A stretch of 48,756 nucleotides of DNA from NCBI GenBank assembly GCA_021737645.1, contig JAIPDO010000030.1, forward strand, positions 1-48,756, in the 5' to 3' direction. Each line of letters opens with the position of its first letter. Position 1 is the first letter of the stretch. This DNA comes from Desulfarculaceae bacterium. GTDB lineage: Bacteria > Desulfobacterota > Desulfarculia > Desulfarculales > Desulfarculaceae. A model generated the notes under the pieces. That model was not told the DNA's origin and searched no databases. It saw only the letters and a list, made by a program, of their open reading frames with translations. Positions 1-8,064 of this stretch are shown piece after piece. Position numbers and translations under genes: made by a program.

Positions 1-7
1 TTGCGGC

Positions 8-1306
8 TTACAGCTTGCGGGCGTCGAACACGCGCTTGGCCTTGCCCTCGGAGCGCTCGATGCTCTTGGGCGGCACGCAGCGCACCTTGACTCCGATGCC
101 GATGGTGCCCCGTATGCGGCTCTCGATGTCCTTTTCTACCTCGCGCAGCTTTTCCTCGCCCAGGTCGTAGACCTCGGGCTTGGCTTCCACGTCCACGCTC
201 AGGGCGTCCAGATAGCCCTTCTTGCGGATGATCAGCACGTACTGCGGCTCCACCTCGGGAACCTCCAGCAGGATGGACTCGATCTGGCTGGGGAAGACGT
301 TGACCCCGCTGATGATGAGCATGTCGTCGGAGCGGCCGAAGACCTTCTTCATCTTGAGCAGGGTGCGCCCGCAGGAGCACTGCTCGCGCTTGAGCTGGGT
401 GATGTCCCGGGTGCGGTAGCGGATCATGGGCATGGCCCGGCGCTGGATGGCGGTGAACACCAGCTCGCCCTTTTCGCCCAGGGGCAGGACCTCTTCGGTG
501 ACCGGATCGATGATCTCGGCCATGATGTGGTCCTCGTTGATATGCAGGTAGCCGTCCTTGGCCGGACAGGAGAAGGAGGTGCCCGGCCCGCCCAACTCGG
601 TGAGGCCATAGGCCTCGCAGGCCTCGATGCCCATGCGCTGCTCGATCTCGTCACGCATCTCCACCGACCAGGGCTCGGCCCCGAACACGCCCACCCTGAG
701 CGGCAACTCGCGGATGTCCACGCCCATGTCCGCAGCCTTCTCGGCAATGGTCAGGGCGTAAGAAGGCGTGCTGAACAGCACCGTGGCGCCGAAGTCCTTC
801 ATCAGGGTGATCTGGCGCTCGGTCATGCCCGAGGAGGCGGGGATAACCGTACAGCCCAGCTTCTCGGCCCCCTGGTGGAAGCCCAGGCCGCCGGTGAACA
901 GGCCCAGGCCGTAGGCGTTTTGCACGATGTCGTCGCCGCTGATGCCCGCGGCCACCATGTTGCGGGCCATGCACTCGGCCCACTGGTCCAGGTCCTCGGC
1001 AGTGTAGGGGCCGGTGATGGGTTTGCCGGTGGTGCCCGATGAGGCGTGCACTCGAACCACCTGGTTCATGGGCACCGCGCACAGGCCGAAGGGATAGTTG
1101 TCCCTAAGGTCGGTCTTTACCGTGAAGGGCAGGCGGCCCAGGTCCTCCAGGCTCTTGATGTCCTCCGGGGTGACCCCCACCTCGTCGAATTTCTTTTTGT
1201 AAAAAGGAATCCGATCATAGACCCAGGCGGTGGTTTCTTTCAGCTTGTCCAGCTGAAAGGCCTGCATCTCGTCGGTGGACATGGTTTCGAATTTCTCGTC
1301 CCACAT
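8..1306 (-). CDS. paaK: Phenylacetate-CoA ligase
   Basis: This 432-residue protein is an adenylate-forming acyl-CoA ligase of the PaaK family, which activates phenylacetate or a related aryl acid to its CoA thioester with ATP in the cytoplasm. The phosphate-binding motif SSGTTGKP lies at residues 89-96 and the A5-type motif EAYGLTELGGPG at 231-242. The C-terminus ends with a basic segment (SEGKAKRVFD) that carries the candidate catalytic lysine. The length matches the family norm of about 430. I chose the ATG at 1306 because GGGAGG lies just upstream and homology starts at MWDEKFE; an in-frame upstream extension to 1360 is probably not translated. No paa catabolic partners are adjacent, and the next gene upstream (pgk-like) is 227 nt away, so it may be transcribed alone. 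The substrate could be another aromatic acid such as indoleacetate. Confidence 0.93.
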   Translation of the reverse strand: MWDEKFETMSTDEMQAFQLDKLKETTAWVYDRIPFYKKKFDEVGVTPEDIKSLEDLGRLPFTVKTDLRDNYPFGLCAVPMNQVVRVHASSGTTGKPITGPYTAEDLDQWAECMARNMVAAGISGDDIVQNAYGLGLFTGGLGFHQGAEKLGCTVIPASSGMTERQITLMKDFGATVLFSTPSYALTIAEKAADMGVDIRELPLRVGVFGAEPWSVEMRDEIEQRMGIEACEAYGLTELGGPGTSFSCPAKDGYLHINEDHIMAEIIDPVTEEVLPLGEKGELVFTAIQRRAMPMIRYRTRDITQLKREQCSCGRTLLKMKKVFGRSDDMLIISGVNVFPSQIESILLEVPEVEPQYVLIIRKKGYLDALSVDVEAKPEVYDLGEEKLREVEKDIESRIRGTIGIGVKVRCVPPKSIERSEGKAKRVFDARKL

Positions 1307-1481
1307 AGACCCATCCCTCCCTGAGGCTGAAGGTGCACAAGAGCCGTTTCGGCGGCCCACGGTCGCCCCGACCCTACGCGATTTAAACAGAGACTACTCG
1401 CCCTCCTGGCCTCTTGTAGCACAAGGTGTAAGAAGTGGGCAAGCTACTTTTTAGCTAAAATGTAACTTCTAAGCTCTTTAC

Positions 1482-1504
1482 GCCCCAACGGCTATTTTTG
1501 GGGC
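1482..1504. other. Stem-loop between pgk-like gene and paaK
   Basis: A perfect 7-bp inverted repeat (GCCCCAA ... TTGGGGC) encloses a 9-nt loop, 30 nt beyond the stop codon of the phosphoglycerate kinase gene. There is no clear U-run after it on the minus strand, so it is a weak candidate for a factor-independent terminator and may instead protect the mRNA 3' end. Confidence 0.35.
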
Positions 1505-1533
1505 ATACCATTAAATATCAACCAGTTAACCAA

Positions 1534-2859
1534 CTATTTCCCGCCAGGGGCGTTCTGCTCCAAGAGGGCGGCATTTTCCATAAGCGCGGCCACCGGCTCC
1601 AGGCCGTTGGCGCTGTGCTGTTCGATGGCCTTGAGCACCGAGCCGCCGCCGGTGAAGAAGTAGTATTGCGCGTTGTCCAACACCGAGAGGTACAGGCCGG
1701 GGCACAGGTCCTTGAACTCCTGAAGGGTGTCGCCGCCGCCGTAGAGCTTGGCCGCCGAGCGGTTGGCGTCGATGGTGGTGTCCAGGGCCCGGCTGCCGTC
1801 GGTGAAGTGGGGGGTGAAGCCCATCACCGCGTTGACGAAGATGCTGGCCGCTTGGCCCAGAGCCTGGCTCACCGCCGGGGCCTCGAAGCTCTTGGGGTCG
1901 ATGTCCAAGACATAGCCCAACTCCATGCCCGGCTTCAGGTCCTCCAGGGCCAGGGTGCGGTACTTACCCTCCTCGCGGCCCAAGACGTCGCTCTCCACTA
2001 TGTAGGGCAGTTCGATGATCTTGCCCGCCCCCGCGTCGGCGGTCACCAAGTCCCTTGCCGCGGCGATATCCTCCTCGGCCACCCCGGCTATCTTCACCCC
2101 GTACTTGGCGCAGAGGTAGGTGTTGTAGATCACCCCGCCCAGGACCAAGCGATCCACCTGCTCGTACAGCGCCTGCAAGGGGCCGATCTTGGTGTCGTAC
2201 TTGGCCCCGGCCACCACGGCCACAAAGGGCCGGGCCGGGTTGAGCACCATCTCCAGGTGGCGCATCTCGTCTTGCAGCAGATAGCCCGCGTAGGAGGGCA
2301 GATGGCGGGTGACGTCAAAGGTGGAGGCGTGAGGCTGCCAGGAGCCGAAGGCGTCGTTCACGTACACATCGGCCAGCCCGGCCAGCTGCAGGGCAAAGTC
2401 TTCGCGCACCTCGCCCCCCGCCTCCTCGCCGGCGAACCAGCGGGTGTTGGGCAGATAGATGCCAGCTATCTCGCCCTGGCGCAGGCGGCGGATGTTGTGG
2501 TTGATGCTGGTGTCGATGGCCGCGATGCCCTTGGGCCCGGCCGGGAAGGAGGGGACCTCGATCTTTACGTGCAGCTTGCTTTCCAGGTAGGCCACGATGG
2601 GCTCCACCCCGGAGTCCTCGCTCACCTTGATATCGCCGGTCTTCTTGTCCTTGGGGCGGCCCACGTGGGTCATCATGATGGGCTTGCCGCCCTGGGCCAC
2701 TATATAAAACAAGGTGCCCAGGGTGCGGTCGATGCGGAAGGGGTCGTTGATCACCCCCTTTTTGACCACGTTGTGGTCAAAGCGCACCAAAACCACCTTG
2801 TCCTTTAGCGAAGCTTGCTGCACCAGGGGCAGCCTCCGGTCCAAACTGGCCAACTCCAT
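1534..2859 (-). CDS. pgk: Atypical phosphoglycerate kinase
   Basis: This 441-residue protein belongs to the phosphoglycerate kinase family (1,3-bisphosphoglycerate + ADP to 3-phosphoglycerate + ATP). Recognisable signatures are VLVRFDHN (usually VRVDFN) near residue 25, THVGRPK near 65, YVNDAFGSWQPHAS near 165, VVAGAKYDTKIG near 215, YGGGDT near 380 and FTGGGS near 410. The order and spacing fit a complete two-domain PGK, and it is somewhat longer than the usual 390-400 residues. Several motifs depart from consensus, so this is a divergent branch rather than a typical glycolytic PGK. The ATG follows AAAGGAG with good spacing. No other glycolytic gene is nearby. It probably retains kinase activity because the Asp and Asn of the substrate motif and the GAKxxxKI lysines are kept, but that is inference. 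Confidence 0.85.
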   Translation of the reverse strand: MELASLDRRLPLVQQASLKDKVVLVRFDHNVVKKGVINDPFRIDRTLGTLFYIVAQGGKPIMMTHVGRPKDKKTGDIKVSEDSGVEPIVAYLESKLHVKIEVPSFPAGPKGIAAIDTSINHNIRRLRQGEIAGIYLPNTRWFAGEEAGGEVREDFALQLAGLADVYVNDAFGSWQPHASTFDVTRHLPSYAGYLLQDEMRHLEMVLNPARPFVAVVAGAKYDTKIGPLQALYEQVDRLVLGGVIYNTYLCAKYGVKIAGVAEEDIAAARDLVTADAGAGKIIELPYIVESDVLGREEGKYRTLALEDLKPGMELGYVLDIDPKSFEAPAVSQALGQAASIFVNAVMGFTPHFTDGSRALDTTIDANRSAAKLYGGGDTLQEFKDLCPGLYLSVLDNAQYYFFTGGGSVLKAIEQHSANGLEPVAALMENAALLEQNAPGGK

Positions 2860-3010
2860 GGCTACCTACTCCTTTGGGCCCCGTTGCCTACGGGGTGTGA
2901 AATGCGGTTGGGTTAGGCCCCATTGTAATGCAAGCGCCCGGCCAAGCGAAGCATATCCGGCCGGGATATCGGCTAATAAGGCAAGTTCCGGTTATACGGT
3001 CGGGCGGACC

Positions 3011-3230
3011 CCGGCACAGCCAAGCAGTCTAGAGCAAGGCGGCCCAAGGCTTGGGCCACCAAATAAGTTTCACCGGGAGCAGGCAAGGTTGGTGGAGGCA
3101 ACTCATTGCTCGACCCGCTTTGCCTCCAGCGGCTCGCTGGGGCGAGCGTAGGCCGCAAGCGTGGCAAAGTCACGCTGAGGCCCAAGCGACGCCGGCAACG
3201 CGGCTATCGGCCGCTTGGCGCAGCCGGGCC
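3011..3230 (+). repeat. Family B dispersed repeat, copy 1 (long form)
   Basis: This is the longest of five copies of an intergenic element with ends resembling CGGCACAGCCAG and CTGGCGAAGCCG, which are imperfect inverted repeats of each other. Here the left end starts CCGGCACAGCCAAG and the right end is CTTGGCGCAGCCGGG, with the internal block GCGACGCCGGCAACGC shared with the other copies. It is about 220 bp, against about 123 bp elsewhere, so it seems to hold an insertion or a second element. It fills most of the 428-nt gap between pgk and the 57-residue gene; I see no gene in that gap. Confidence 0.6.
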
Positions 3231-3234
3231 AAGA

Positions 3235-3269
3235 AACAAAAAAGGCCCCGCCCATAGAGGCGAGGCCTT
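3235..3269 (-). terminator. Rho-independent terminator of the 57-residue gene
   Basis: On the minus strand GGCCTCGCC, loop TCTATG and GGCGGGGCC form a 9-bp stem with one G-U pair, followed directly by a run of six T. It lies about 20 nt after the stop codon of the small membrane protein gene. Confidence 0.8.
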
Positions 3270-3287
3270 GATACTTCAAAGCTTGGT

Positions 3288-3461
3288 CTAGGCTTTGGCG
3301 TCCAGCTTTTTGATGCGGTCGCCGGCCACGGCGATGGCCAGCACCGAAATCACGAACAGCGGGAAGGCCACCCAAAAGCGCTCCAAGTTGCTGGCCAGAA
3401 GGTAGATGCCCACGAACACCGCCGAACCGATCAGGCCATAGACCATCTGCATTGCTTTCAT
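3288..3461 (-). CDS. Small membrane protein, 57 residues
   Basis: This short gene encodes a protein starting MKAMQMVYGLIGSAVFVG and ending KKLDAKA. It has two hydrophobic stretches (about residues 7-24 and 31-47) separated by the polar turn ASNLERF, so it is probably a two-pass inner-membrane protein. Support for reality is strong for its size: an AAAGGAGG ribosome-binding site 7-8 nt before the ATG, and a textbook terminator just after the stop. I do not recognise a family. It stands alone between two gaps and is probably monocistronic. Confidence 0.75.
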   Translation of the reverse strand: MKAMQMVYGLIGSAVFVGIYLLASNLERFWVAFPLFVISVLAIAVAGDRIKKLDAKA

Positions 3462-3518
3462 GGGGCCGCCTCCTTTGCTCCAGGGTGATTTTCTATGTGA
3501 TAGGTAAACTATAGCACA

Positions 3519-4616
3519 TCACCGGACAGGCTCCAAAGGCGCCCGCCCGCCCACCGGCATCATGAGCACCCGGCCGCGCCACTGGGGGTGCTTCCCCAAA
3601 TAGCGGCGGATGTCCTCGGCGGGCCATCCGGCGGGCCCGTCACCCAGGTCCAGCACCCCCCACTGGGTGGGCACCAGGCGGCGCGCCCCCAGGTCGGCAA
3701 AGGCCTTAAACAGCTCGGGCACGTCCATGTGGGCGTAGTGCATGAACCAGCGGGGCTCATAGGCCCCGGCCCCCAGCAGGGCCAGATCGATCTTGGGCCA
3801 GCGGCGTCCGAACTCCTTGAAGCCCTTGAAATAGCCGGAGTCCCCGCCGTAGTAGATCGTCTCCCCGCCCCGCTCGAGCATCCACGAGCCCCACAGGCTC
3901 TGGTTGTAATCCTGGCCGAAGCGGCGGCTCCAGTGCTGGGTGGGCAAAAAAGTGAAGGTGGTGCCGCCCACCACTGCGCTCTGCCACCAGTCCAGTTCCT
4001 TGACCCGCTTGGCCCCCATGTCCTTTAGCAAGTCGCCCAGTCCAAGAGGGCACAGAAACAGCGCGTCCTTTTGGCTTAGGGCGGCCACCGCGTCCGAGTC
4101 CAGGTGGTCGTAGTGGTTGTGGCTGATTAGCACCACCACGCCGCGGGGCAGGGCCTGCACCCCAAAGGCGGGTGGCACGTTGCGGCTCACCACCGCCGCG
4201 CTGCCCGAGAAAAAGGGATCGGTGACCACCACCTGGCCGCCCCACTGCACCACGTAGGTGGCGTGCCCCACCCAGGTGAGGCTGGGCGGGGACTGGGGGT
4301 CGCGCAGATAGGCCCCGTGGTTGACCACCGTGGGCACCCGGTAGTCCTCATCGTTCAGATCGCCCAGGCTGGAGCTGCTCAGCCACCAGCGGAAAAGGTC
4401 CCAGGTGGACTTGTCCTGGGCCAGCCAGGGGTTGAAAAAGCGGCCCTCCGCGTCGCGGTGGGGGGCGTGCAGCTTGGCCGGGTCGGTGGCGGCCACGGTC
4501 TTTTGCCAGGCCTTCTCGTCAAAGGGCTTGGGGTTGAAGCATCCCAGGCCCAAAACAAGAACGGCCAAGATCAGGGCCAGGCCCAGACGGCGGGCTATGA
4601 TAGTTGCGGGCTGCAT
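3519..4616 (-). CDS. NAPE-PLD-like metallo-beta-lactamase-fold hydrolase, exported
   Basis: This 365-residue protein has a metallo-beta-lactamase fold of the RomA / N-acylphosphatidylethanolamine phospholipase D type. The metal motif HNHYDH is at residues 166-171, preceded by WVGHATYVVQ (115-124) and the strand VVTDPFF. The NAPE-PLD-typical PTQHWSRRF (225-233) and YGGDSGYF (256-263) supply further metal ligands, with more His residues near YAHMD. The N-terminus is a hydrophobic signal ending LGLGC at residue 26. This could be a lipoprotein site, although Gly rather than Leu is at -3, so it may just be a membrane anchor. The likely role is phosphodiester or lactone hydrolysis in the periplasm; the substrate is unknown. 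AGGA precedes the ATG. Neighbours give no pathway clue. Confidence 0.85.
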   Translation of the reverse strand: MQPATIIARRLGLALILAVLVLGLGCFNPKPFDEKAWQKTVAATDPAKLHAPHRDAEGRFFNPWLAQDKSTWDLFRWWLSSSSLGDLNDEDYRVPTVVNHGAYLRDPQSPPSLTWVGHATYVVQWGGQVVVTDPFFSGSAAVVSRNVPPAFGVQALPRGVVVLISHNHYDHLDSDAVAALSQKDALFLCPLGLGDLLKDMGAKRVKELDWWQSAVVGGTTFTFLPTQHWSRRFGQDYNQSLWGSWMLERGGETIYYGGDSGYFKGFKEFGRRWPKIDLALLGAGAYEPRWFMHYAHMDVPELFKAFADLGARRLVPTQWGVLDLGDGPAGWPAEDIRRYLGKHPQWRGRVLMMPVGGRAPLEPVR

Positions 4617-4786
4617 AAATCATCCTGAGCATGCGGCGCCCGGGCGGCCCCAGGCTTCAAACAAAAATCTTCCTAAATATAATAATATCCCAAACTCACG
4701 GAGCCGAACTTGTTCTTGGCCACCGCATTGACCTAATATGCCCTTAATAAGTGGCCTGGGCAAACGGGAGTAAGGAACTGGTGGGA

Positions 4787-5134
4787 ATGACACAATGTTT
4801 GGCCCGACGTTTGGCTCGAACCGGCTACGGGCAAAAGGTCCTCGCCCGCCGGGCCGACTTTTCCGCCTTCCGCCAAAAGCCATCCCCATCGATGTATTTG
4901 GGACTGGCCCTCATCGCCTTGAGTTACCTCCTGGGTTCGGCCGCCCTGATCCTGGGGGGCTACTTTGCGGTCGAAGGAGGGCCGACCTTGCTCCTGGCCC
5001 TGGGAGCGGCGGGGCTTTTCGTGCTGGTTCATCTTGTTTTTATTGCCGGCGTCTGGTTGGCCGGAGCCAATTACGCCGCGATCTTGATGCACTGGGCCGC
5101 CCGGAAATTTCTCTTGCATCACCCTGAGGCCTAA
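4787..5134 (+). CDS. Small two-helix membrane protein, unknown function
   Basis: The protein has about 115 residues: a basic N-terminal part (MTQCLARRLARTGYGQK), two long hydrophobic segments (roughly residues 36-58 and 66-90) and a basic tail ending HHPEA. The basic N-terminus and tail suggest that both ends face the cytoplasm. I chose the ATG at 4787; an in-frame GTG at 4751 would add 12 residues and cannot be excluded, since GTGGGA directly abuts the ATG and AAGGA sits about 11 nt upstream. The final codons run into the start of repeat family B copy 2. I recognise no family. Confidence 0.55.
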   Translation: MTQCLARRLARTGYGQKVLARRADFSAFRQKPSPSMYLGLALIALSYLLGSAALILGGYFAVEGGPTLLLALGAAGLFVLVHLVFIAGVWLAGANYAAILMHWAARKFLLHHPEA

Positions 5135-5176
5135 GCGACGCCGGCAACGCAGCCCCCGGCCGTCTGGCGAAGCCGG
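5125..5176 (+). repeat. Family B dispersed repeat, copy 2 (right half only)
   Basis: Only the right half of the element is present: GCGACGCCGGCAACGC followed by GTCTGGCGAAGCCGG. It lies between two convergent genes, overlaps the last codons of the plus-strand one and stops right at the stop codon of the minus-strand tape-measure-like gene. Confidence 0.6.
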
Positions 5177-7114
5177 TCACGCCTTCCACCTGGCCCTATC
5201 CAGCTCCCTGAGCTTCCCCTCCAGCAAGCGGGCCAAATCCTCCAGGTTGTCCCGGCTGCCCAGCATGTTGCCGTGGATCTCCACGTGCAGGTTCACCGCC
5301 GGGGCGGCGGCCTGGGCGTTGGCCGCCCCCAGGTTCAGGGCCTTGAGCGCGGGCAGCGTAGCCGGGGTCACCGCCTCGGCGCGCACCACGTACTCGCCGC
5401 GCCGGGCGATCAGCGGCACCTCGTCATGGGCCAGGGAGCTTATCAGCGCCCCGGCGTGGGCCTTGGGCCAGCCCATCACGTAGCCCCCGCCGTGCATGGC
5501 GCCCAGGCTCACGTTCTCGTCGCTGGAAGAGGAGCCGGTGTCCGTGTCCGTGGAGCCGCCCGAGCCGCCACTGCCCCCGGTGGTGCCGATACCCTCCAAG
5601 CCATCGCGCATGTCCTGGGCCTGGCCCATGCTGTCGATGAGGTTGTTGATGGCTTCGGTGCCTTCCTCGGCCCCTTCGGTGAGCACCCCCAGGGTGTTGC
5701 CGATGAAATCGCTTAGGGCCCGGTCGAAGTACTCGGCCTCCTCACCGCCATTGCTGAAGCCCTCGGCCAGGTCCCATATCTCCTCGCGGAAGGCGCGGGC
5801 CGCCTCGCCGGAAAGCCCCAGGCGCTCGGCCAGGGCGTCGATGCGCTGGTTGTAGAGGTTCGCCGCGTCGCTGGTCATGGCGTAGCTGTTGATGGCCGCG
5901 TTCATCTCCTGCACCAGCCCGCCCACCTGGCCCTCCAGGTCGTTGGCCGCCTGGCCCGAAGCCACAAACTCCTGGGTCATGGGGTCCAGGGAGGCCACCA
6001 GAGCGTTGATTTGCTCCTGGGAGTAACCGGCCACGGTGCGCAGATGCTCCAGGGCATCGGCCGCCTCCTGGGCGCTCTGGCTGAACAGGGCGAAACCACC
6101 CCCACCCACCCCCTGCTGCACCTCGTCGAAGTCCAGCCCCAGGGCCTGCATCTGGCTGGTCATCTGCTGCATATAGCCCAGGTTGCCCTCCCAGTTGCCT
6201 TCCGCCTCCTCGGGGGTCATGGGGCCATCCATGAGAAAGCCCATGTCGCTTAGCATCATGCCCACCAGGCCCGGACCGAGGGCCATGGCCATGGCCATGC
6301 CCGGGCCGGCCAGCCCCGCGGCCAAAGCCCCGGTGGCCATGCTTTGACTAGCCCCGGTTCCGGCCGCCACGCCCATGTCGGTTACACCGGCGGTGATGCC
6401 CCACCCTTCGGCTATGGCCGCCGGCACCCCGCCGCCGGTGAACGCGCTGGTTACCGCCGCTGTGCTGCCCCCGCCGAACAGGGAACTCACCCAGGAGGTG
6501 ACGCCCTCCAGCGCCCCAGCCCCCGGCAGGCCCGCGAACTCCCAGGCCTCACTAAAGGTGGCCCCGGATTGCAGGACGTCCAGCAGGCTGCCCGAGCCAC
6601 CGTCCCAGCCGCTGCCAAAGATCGATGGAATTATGTCGAAGATGCCGAAATCGCCGCTGCCCGAGAACAGACCGGTGAACCAATCGGTCACCGGGTCCAT
6701 TATCATTTCCTTGAACATGTTGCTAAGGCCGGTCATGGCCCGGTTCAGGGGATCGGTCAACAGCTTGTCCCACAGGCCGTCCACCTTGGTGACCATGTCG
6801 TCCCAGGATTTTTCCCAGATGTCGCCCACCTGGTCCATTTCGCCGTCGAATGCGGCCACCACCGTGCCCTTGAGGGCGTTTTTGGTGGAGTCGGCCAGGG
6901 TTTTGCCGGTGTTGTCCCAGGTTTTTTGGACGTCAGTGGCCATGCCGGCAACGAAGACGTCGAATTGACGGTCAGCGGAGTCCCACACATCGCTCCAAAT
7001 CCCTTTGAATTTTTCGCCTAATTTTTCAAATTCGGATGAAACCTTTGGCAGACCTTGTGTGGTGTAATTTAGCGTCACATTTATAGCAGCAGAGTTTGTG
7101 TTGCTTGAGTTCAT
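5177..7114 (-). CDS. Orphan phage tail tape-measure-like protein
   Basis: This 645-residue protein resembles the C-terminal part of lambdoid tail tape-measure proteins. Residues 1-150 are helical with regularly spaced Trp (WSDVWD, WEKSWDDM, WDKLL). The middle (about 150-300) is Gly/Ala/Met-rich and hydrophobic, and 320-510 is again helical. A Gly-Ser linker at about 513-534 leads to the signature end: GGGYVMG at 542-548 and EVPLIARRGEYVV at 565-577, like the GGxxG...EVPAxLxxGExV motif that closes many tape-measure proteins. The final 30 residues form an amphipathic helix. Full tape-measure proteins are often longer. No capsid, portal, terminase or tail gene is nearby, so it is either a prophage relic or a domesticated protein. 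GGGAGAAAG precedes the ATG. It is transcribed divergently from the repeat-protein pair, with 154 nt between. Confidence 0.6.
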   Translation of the reverse strand: MNSSNTNSAAINVTLNYTTQGLPKVSSEFEKLGEKFKGIWSDVWDSADRQFDVFVAGMATDVQKTWDNTGKTLADSTKNALKGTVVAAFDGEMDQVGDIWEKSWDDMVTKVDGLWDKLLTDPLNRAMTGLSNMFKEMIMDPVTDWFTGLFSGSGDFGIFDIIPSIFGSGWDGGSGSLLDVLQSGATFSEAWEFAGLPGAGALEGVTSWVSSLFGGGSTAAVTSAFTGGGVPAAIAEGWGITAGVTDMGVAAGTGASQSMATGALAAGLAGPGMAMAMALGPGLVGMMLSDMGFLMDGPMTPEEAEGNWEGNLGYMQQMTSQMQALGLDFDEVQQGVGGGGFALFSQSAQEAADALEHLRTVAGYSQEQINALVASLDPMTQEFVASGQAANDLEGQVGGLVQEMNAAINSYAMTSDAANLYNQRIDALAERLGLSGEAARAFREEIWDLAEGFSNGGEEAEYFDRALSDFIGNTLGVLTEGAEEGTEAINNLIDSMGQAQDMRDGLEGIGTTGGSGGSGGSTDTDTGSSSSDENVSLGAMHGGGYVMGWPKAHAGALISSLAHDEVPLIARRGEYVVRAEAVTPATLPALKALNLGAANAQAAAPAVNLHVEIHGNMLGSRDNLEDLARLLEGKLRELDRARWKA

Positions 7115-7268
7115 AACAGCTTTCTCCCACCAAGGGTTTTACTCTATTTCCCTCAACCTTCAGGTCCTCCCCACCAAGGCAGTTCACAAAAATATTTCCT
7201 CGACTAGTATTTAGTGTTATGTTTTAAAATAGAATTATCTACCTGTATCAACTCAATAGGGGGGAGCC

Positions 7269-8042
7269 ATGAAAGCTATTCATATCATTGCTATAATTGC
7301 CATTTCCTTCGTGGCCGGCATGTTCGGCGGAGCCTTTTCGGAGAGGGTGTTCGCCAACCCCAAAGTAAACGAAAAAATTCCTGAACAGGTCACCGCCCGC
7401 GCCTTCCATTTGGTTGATAAAAATAATCAGAGAAGGGCAAGCATGGGATTTTCTCGAGATGGCCACCCCCTCCTTTGCGTAAATGATAAAGACGGGAAAC
7501 CGAGAGGTTACCTTGGCTCCTCCAAAGATGGCCCCCTTCTTGCCCTCGTCGACAAAGCTGGCGAATCGAACATTATTCTCAAAGCCAATGACGATGGGAG
7601 TTCGATTCTGGCGCTAATGAAAGACGCGAACCACGCGCGCCTAATGATGAAGTACAAACCTGGCAGTGGCCCCGCTTTGGGTCTTTATGACGATGAAAAT
7701 TTGGTCAAGGCGTTTATGTCGGTTCAGCAAGGCAATCCAAGCATAAACTTACTTCAGGGCAACCAGAAGCCTGCCATCTCCCTTCTCAGCGACCCCCAAA
7801 AAGGCGCGATGCTGGCCGCTTGGAACAGCCAAGGCCAGCACCGCCTGTCCTTCGGCCTCATGCACGACAAGCCAATCTTGTTCGCCTACAACCCCGACGA
7901 CACCGGCCTGTTGTTCAACACCCAGCGCGACGGCCGCCCGGCCCTGGGCCTGCTCAGCGACGGCAGCGTGGTGTGGTCCGCCACCGGCGTGGCGCCCCAG
8001 ATGCCCGCCATGGACGGCATCCTCGACCAGATACTTCGCTAA
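7269..8042 (+). CDS. Exported beta-repeat protein, first of a tandem pair
   Basis: The protein has 257 residues, with a signal anchor at about 3-30 (IHIIAIIAISFVAGMFGG, then SERVFANP). The rest is built from short repeats of about 20-25 residues that place a small-hydrophobic strand after a DG, DK or NP turn (DGHPLLCVND, DGPLLALVD, DGSSILALM, GSGPALGLYDD, DGRPALGLLSDG). This suggests a solenoid or propeller-like beta structure outside the cytoplasm. I know of unnamed bacterial families with this VDxxGxxRA...DGxPxL pattern but no function. GGGGGAG precedes the ATG. The first two thirds are AT-richer than the surroundings, while the last ~200 nt are GC-rich. A paralog of the same length follows 22 nt later. 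Confidence 0.75.
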   Translation: MKAIHIIAIIAISFVAGMFGGAFSERVFANPKVNEKIPEQVTARAFHLVDKNNQRRASMGFSRDGHPLLCVNDKDGKPRGYLGSSKDGPLLALVDKAGESNIILKANDDGSSILALMKDANHARLMMKYKPGSGPALGLYDDENLVKAFMSVQQGNPSINLLQGNQKPAISLLSDPQKGAMLAAWNSQGQHRLSFGLMHDKPILFAYNPDDTGLLFNTQRDGRPALGLLSDGSVVWSATGVAPQMPAMDGILDQILR

Positions 8043-8064
8043 CGATCAGCTTCCGGGGGGAATC

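Noticed and set aside
1498..2808. Long plus-strand open frame of 436 codons
   Set aside because: It is antisense to the phosphoglycerate kinase gene, has the His/Gly/Gln-rich look of a GC-rich shadow frame and no ribosome-binding site.
4787..7114. Prophage region made of a holin-like small membrane protein plus a tape-measure gene
   Set aside because: The small protein has no holin-like charge pattern that I can defend, the two genes converge, and no other phage gene is present.
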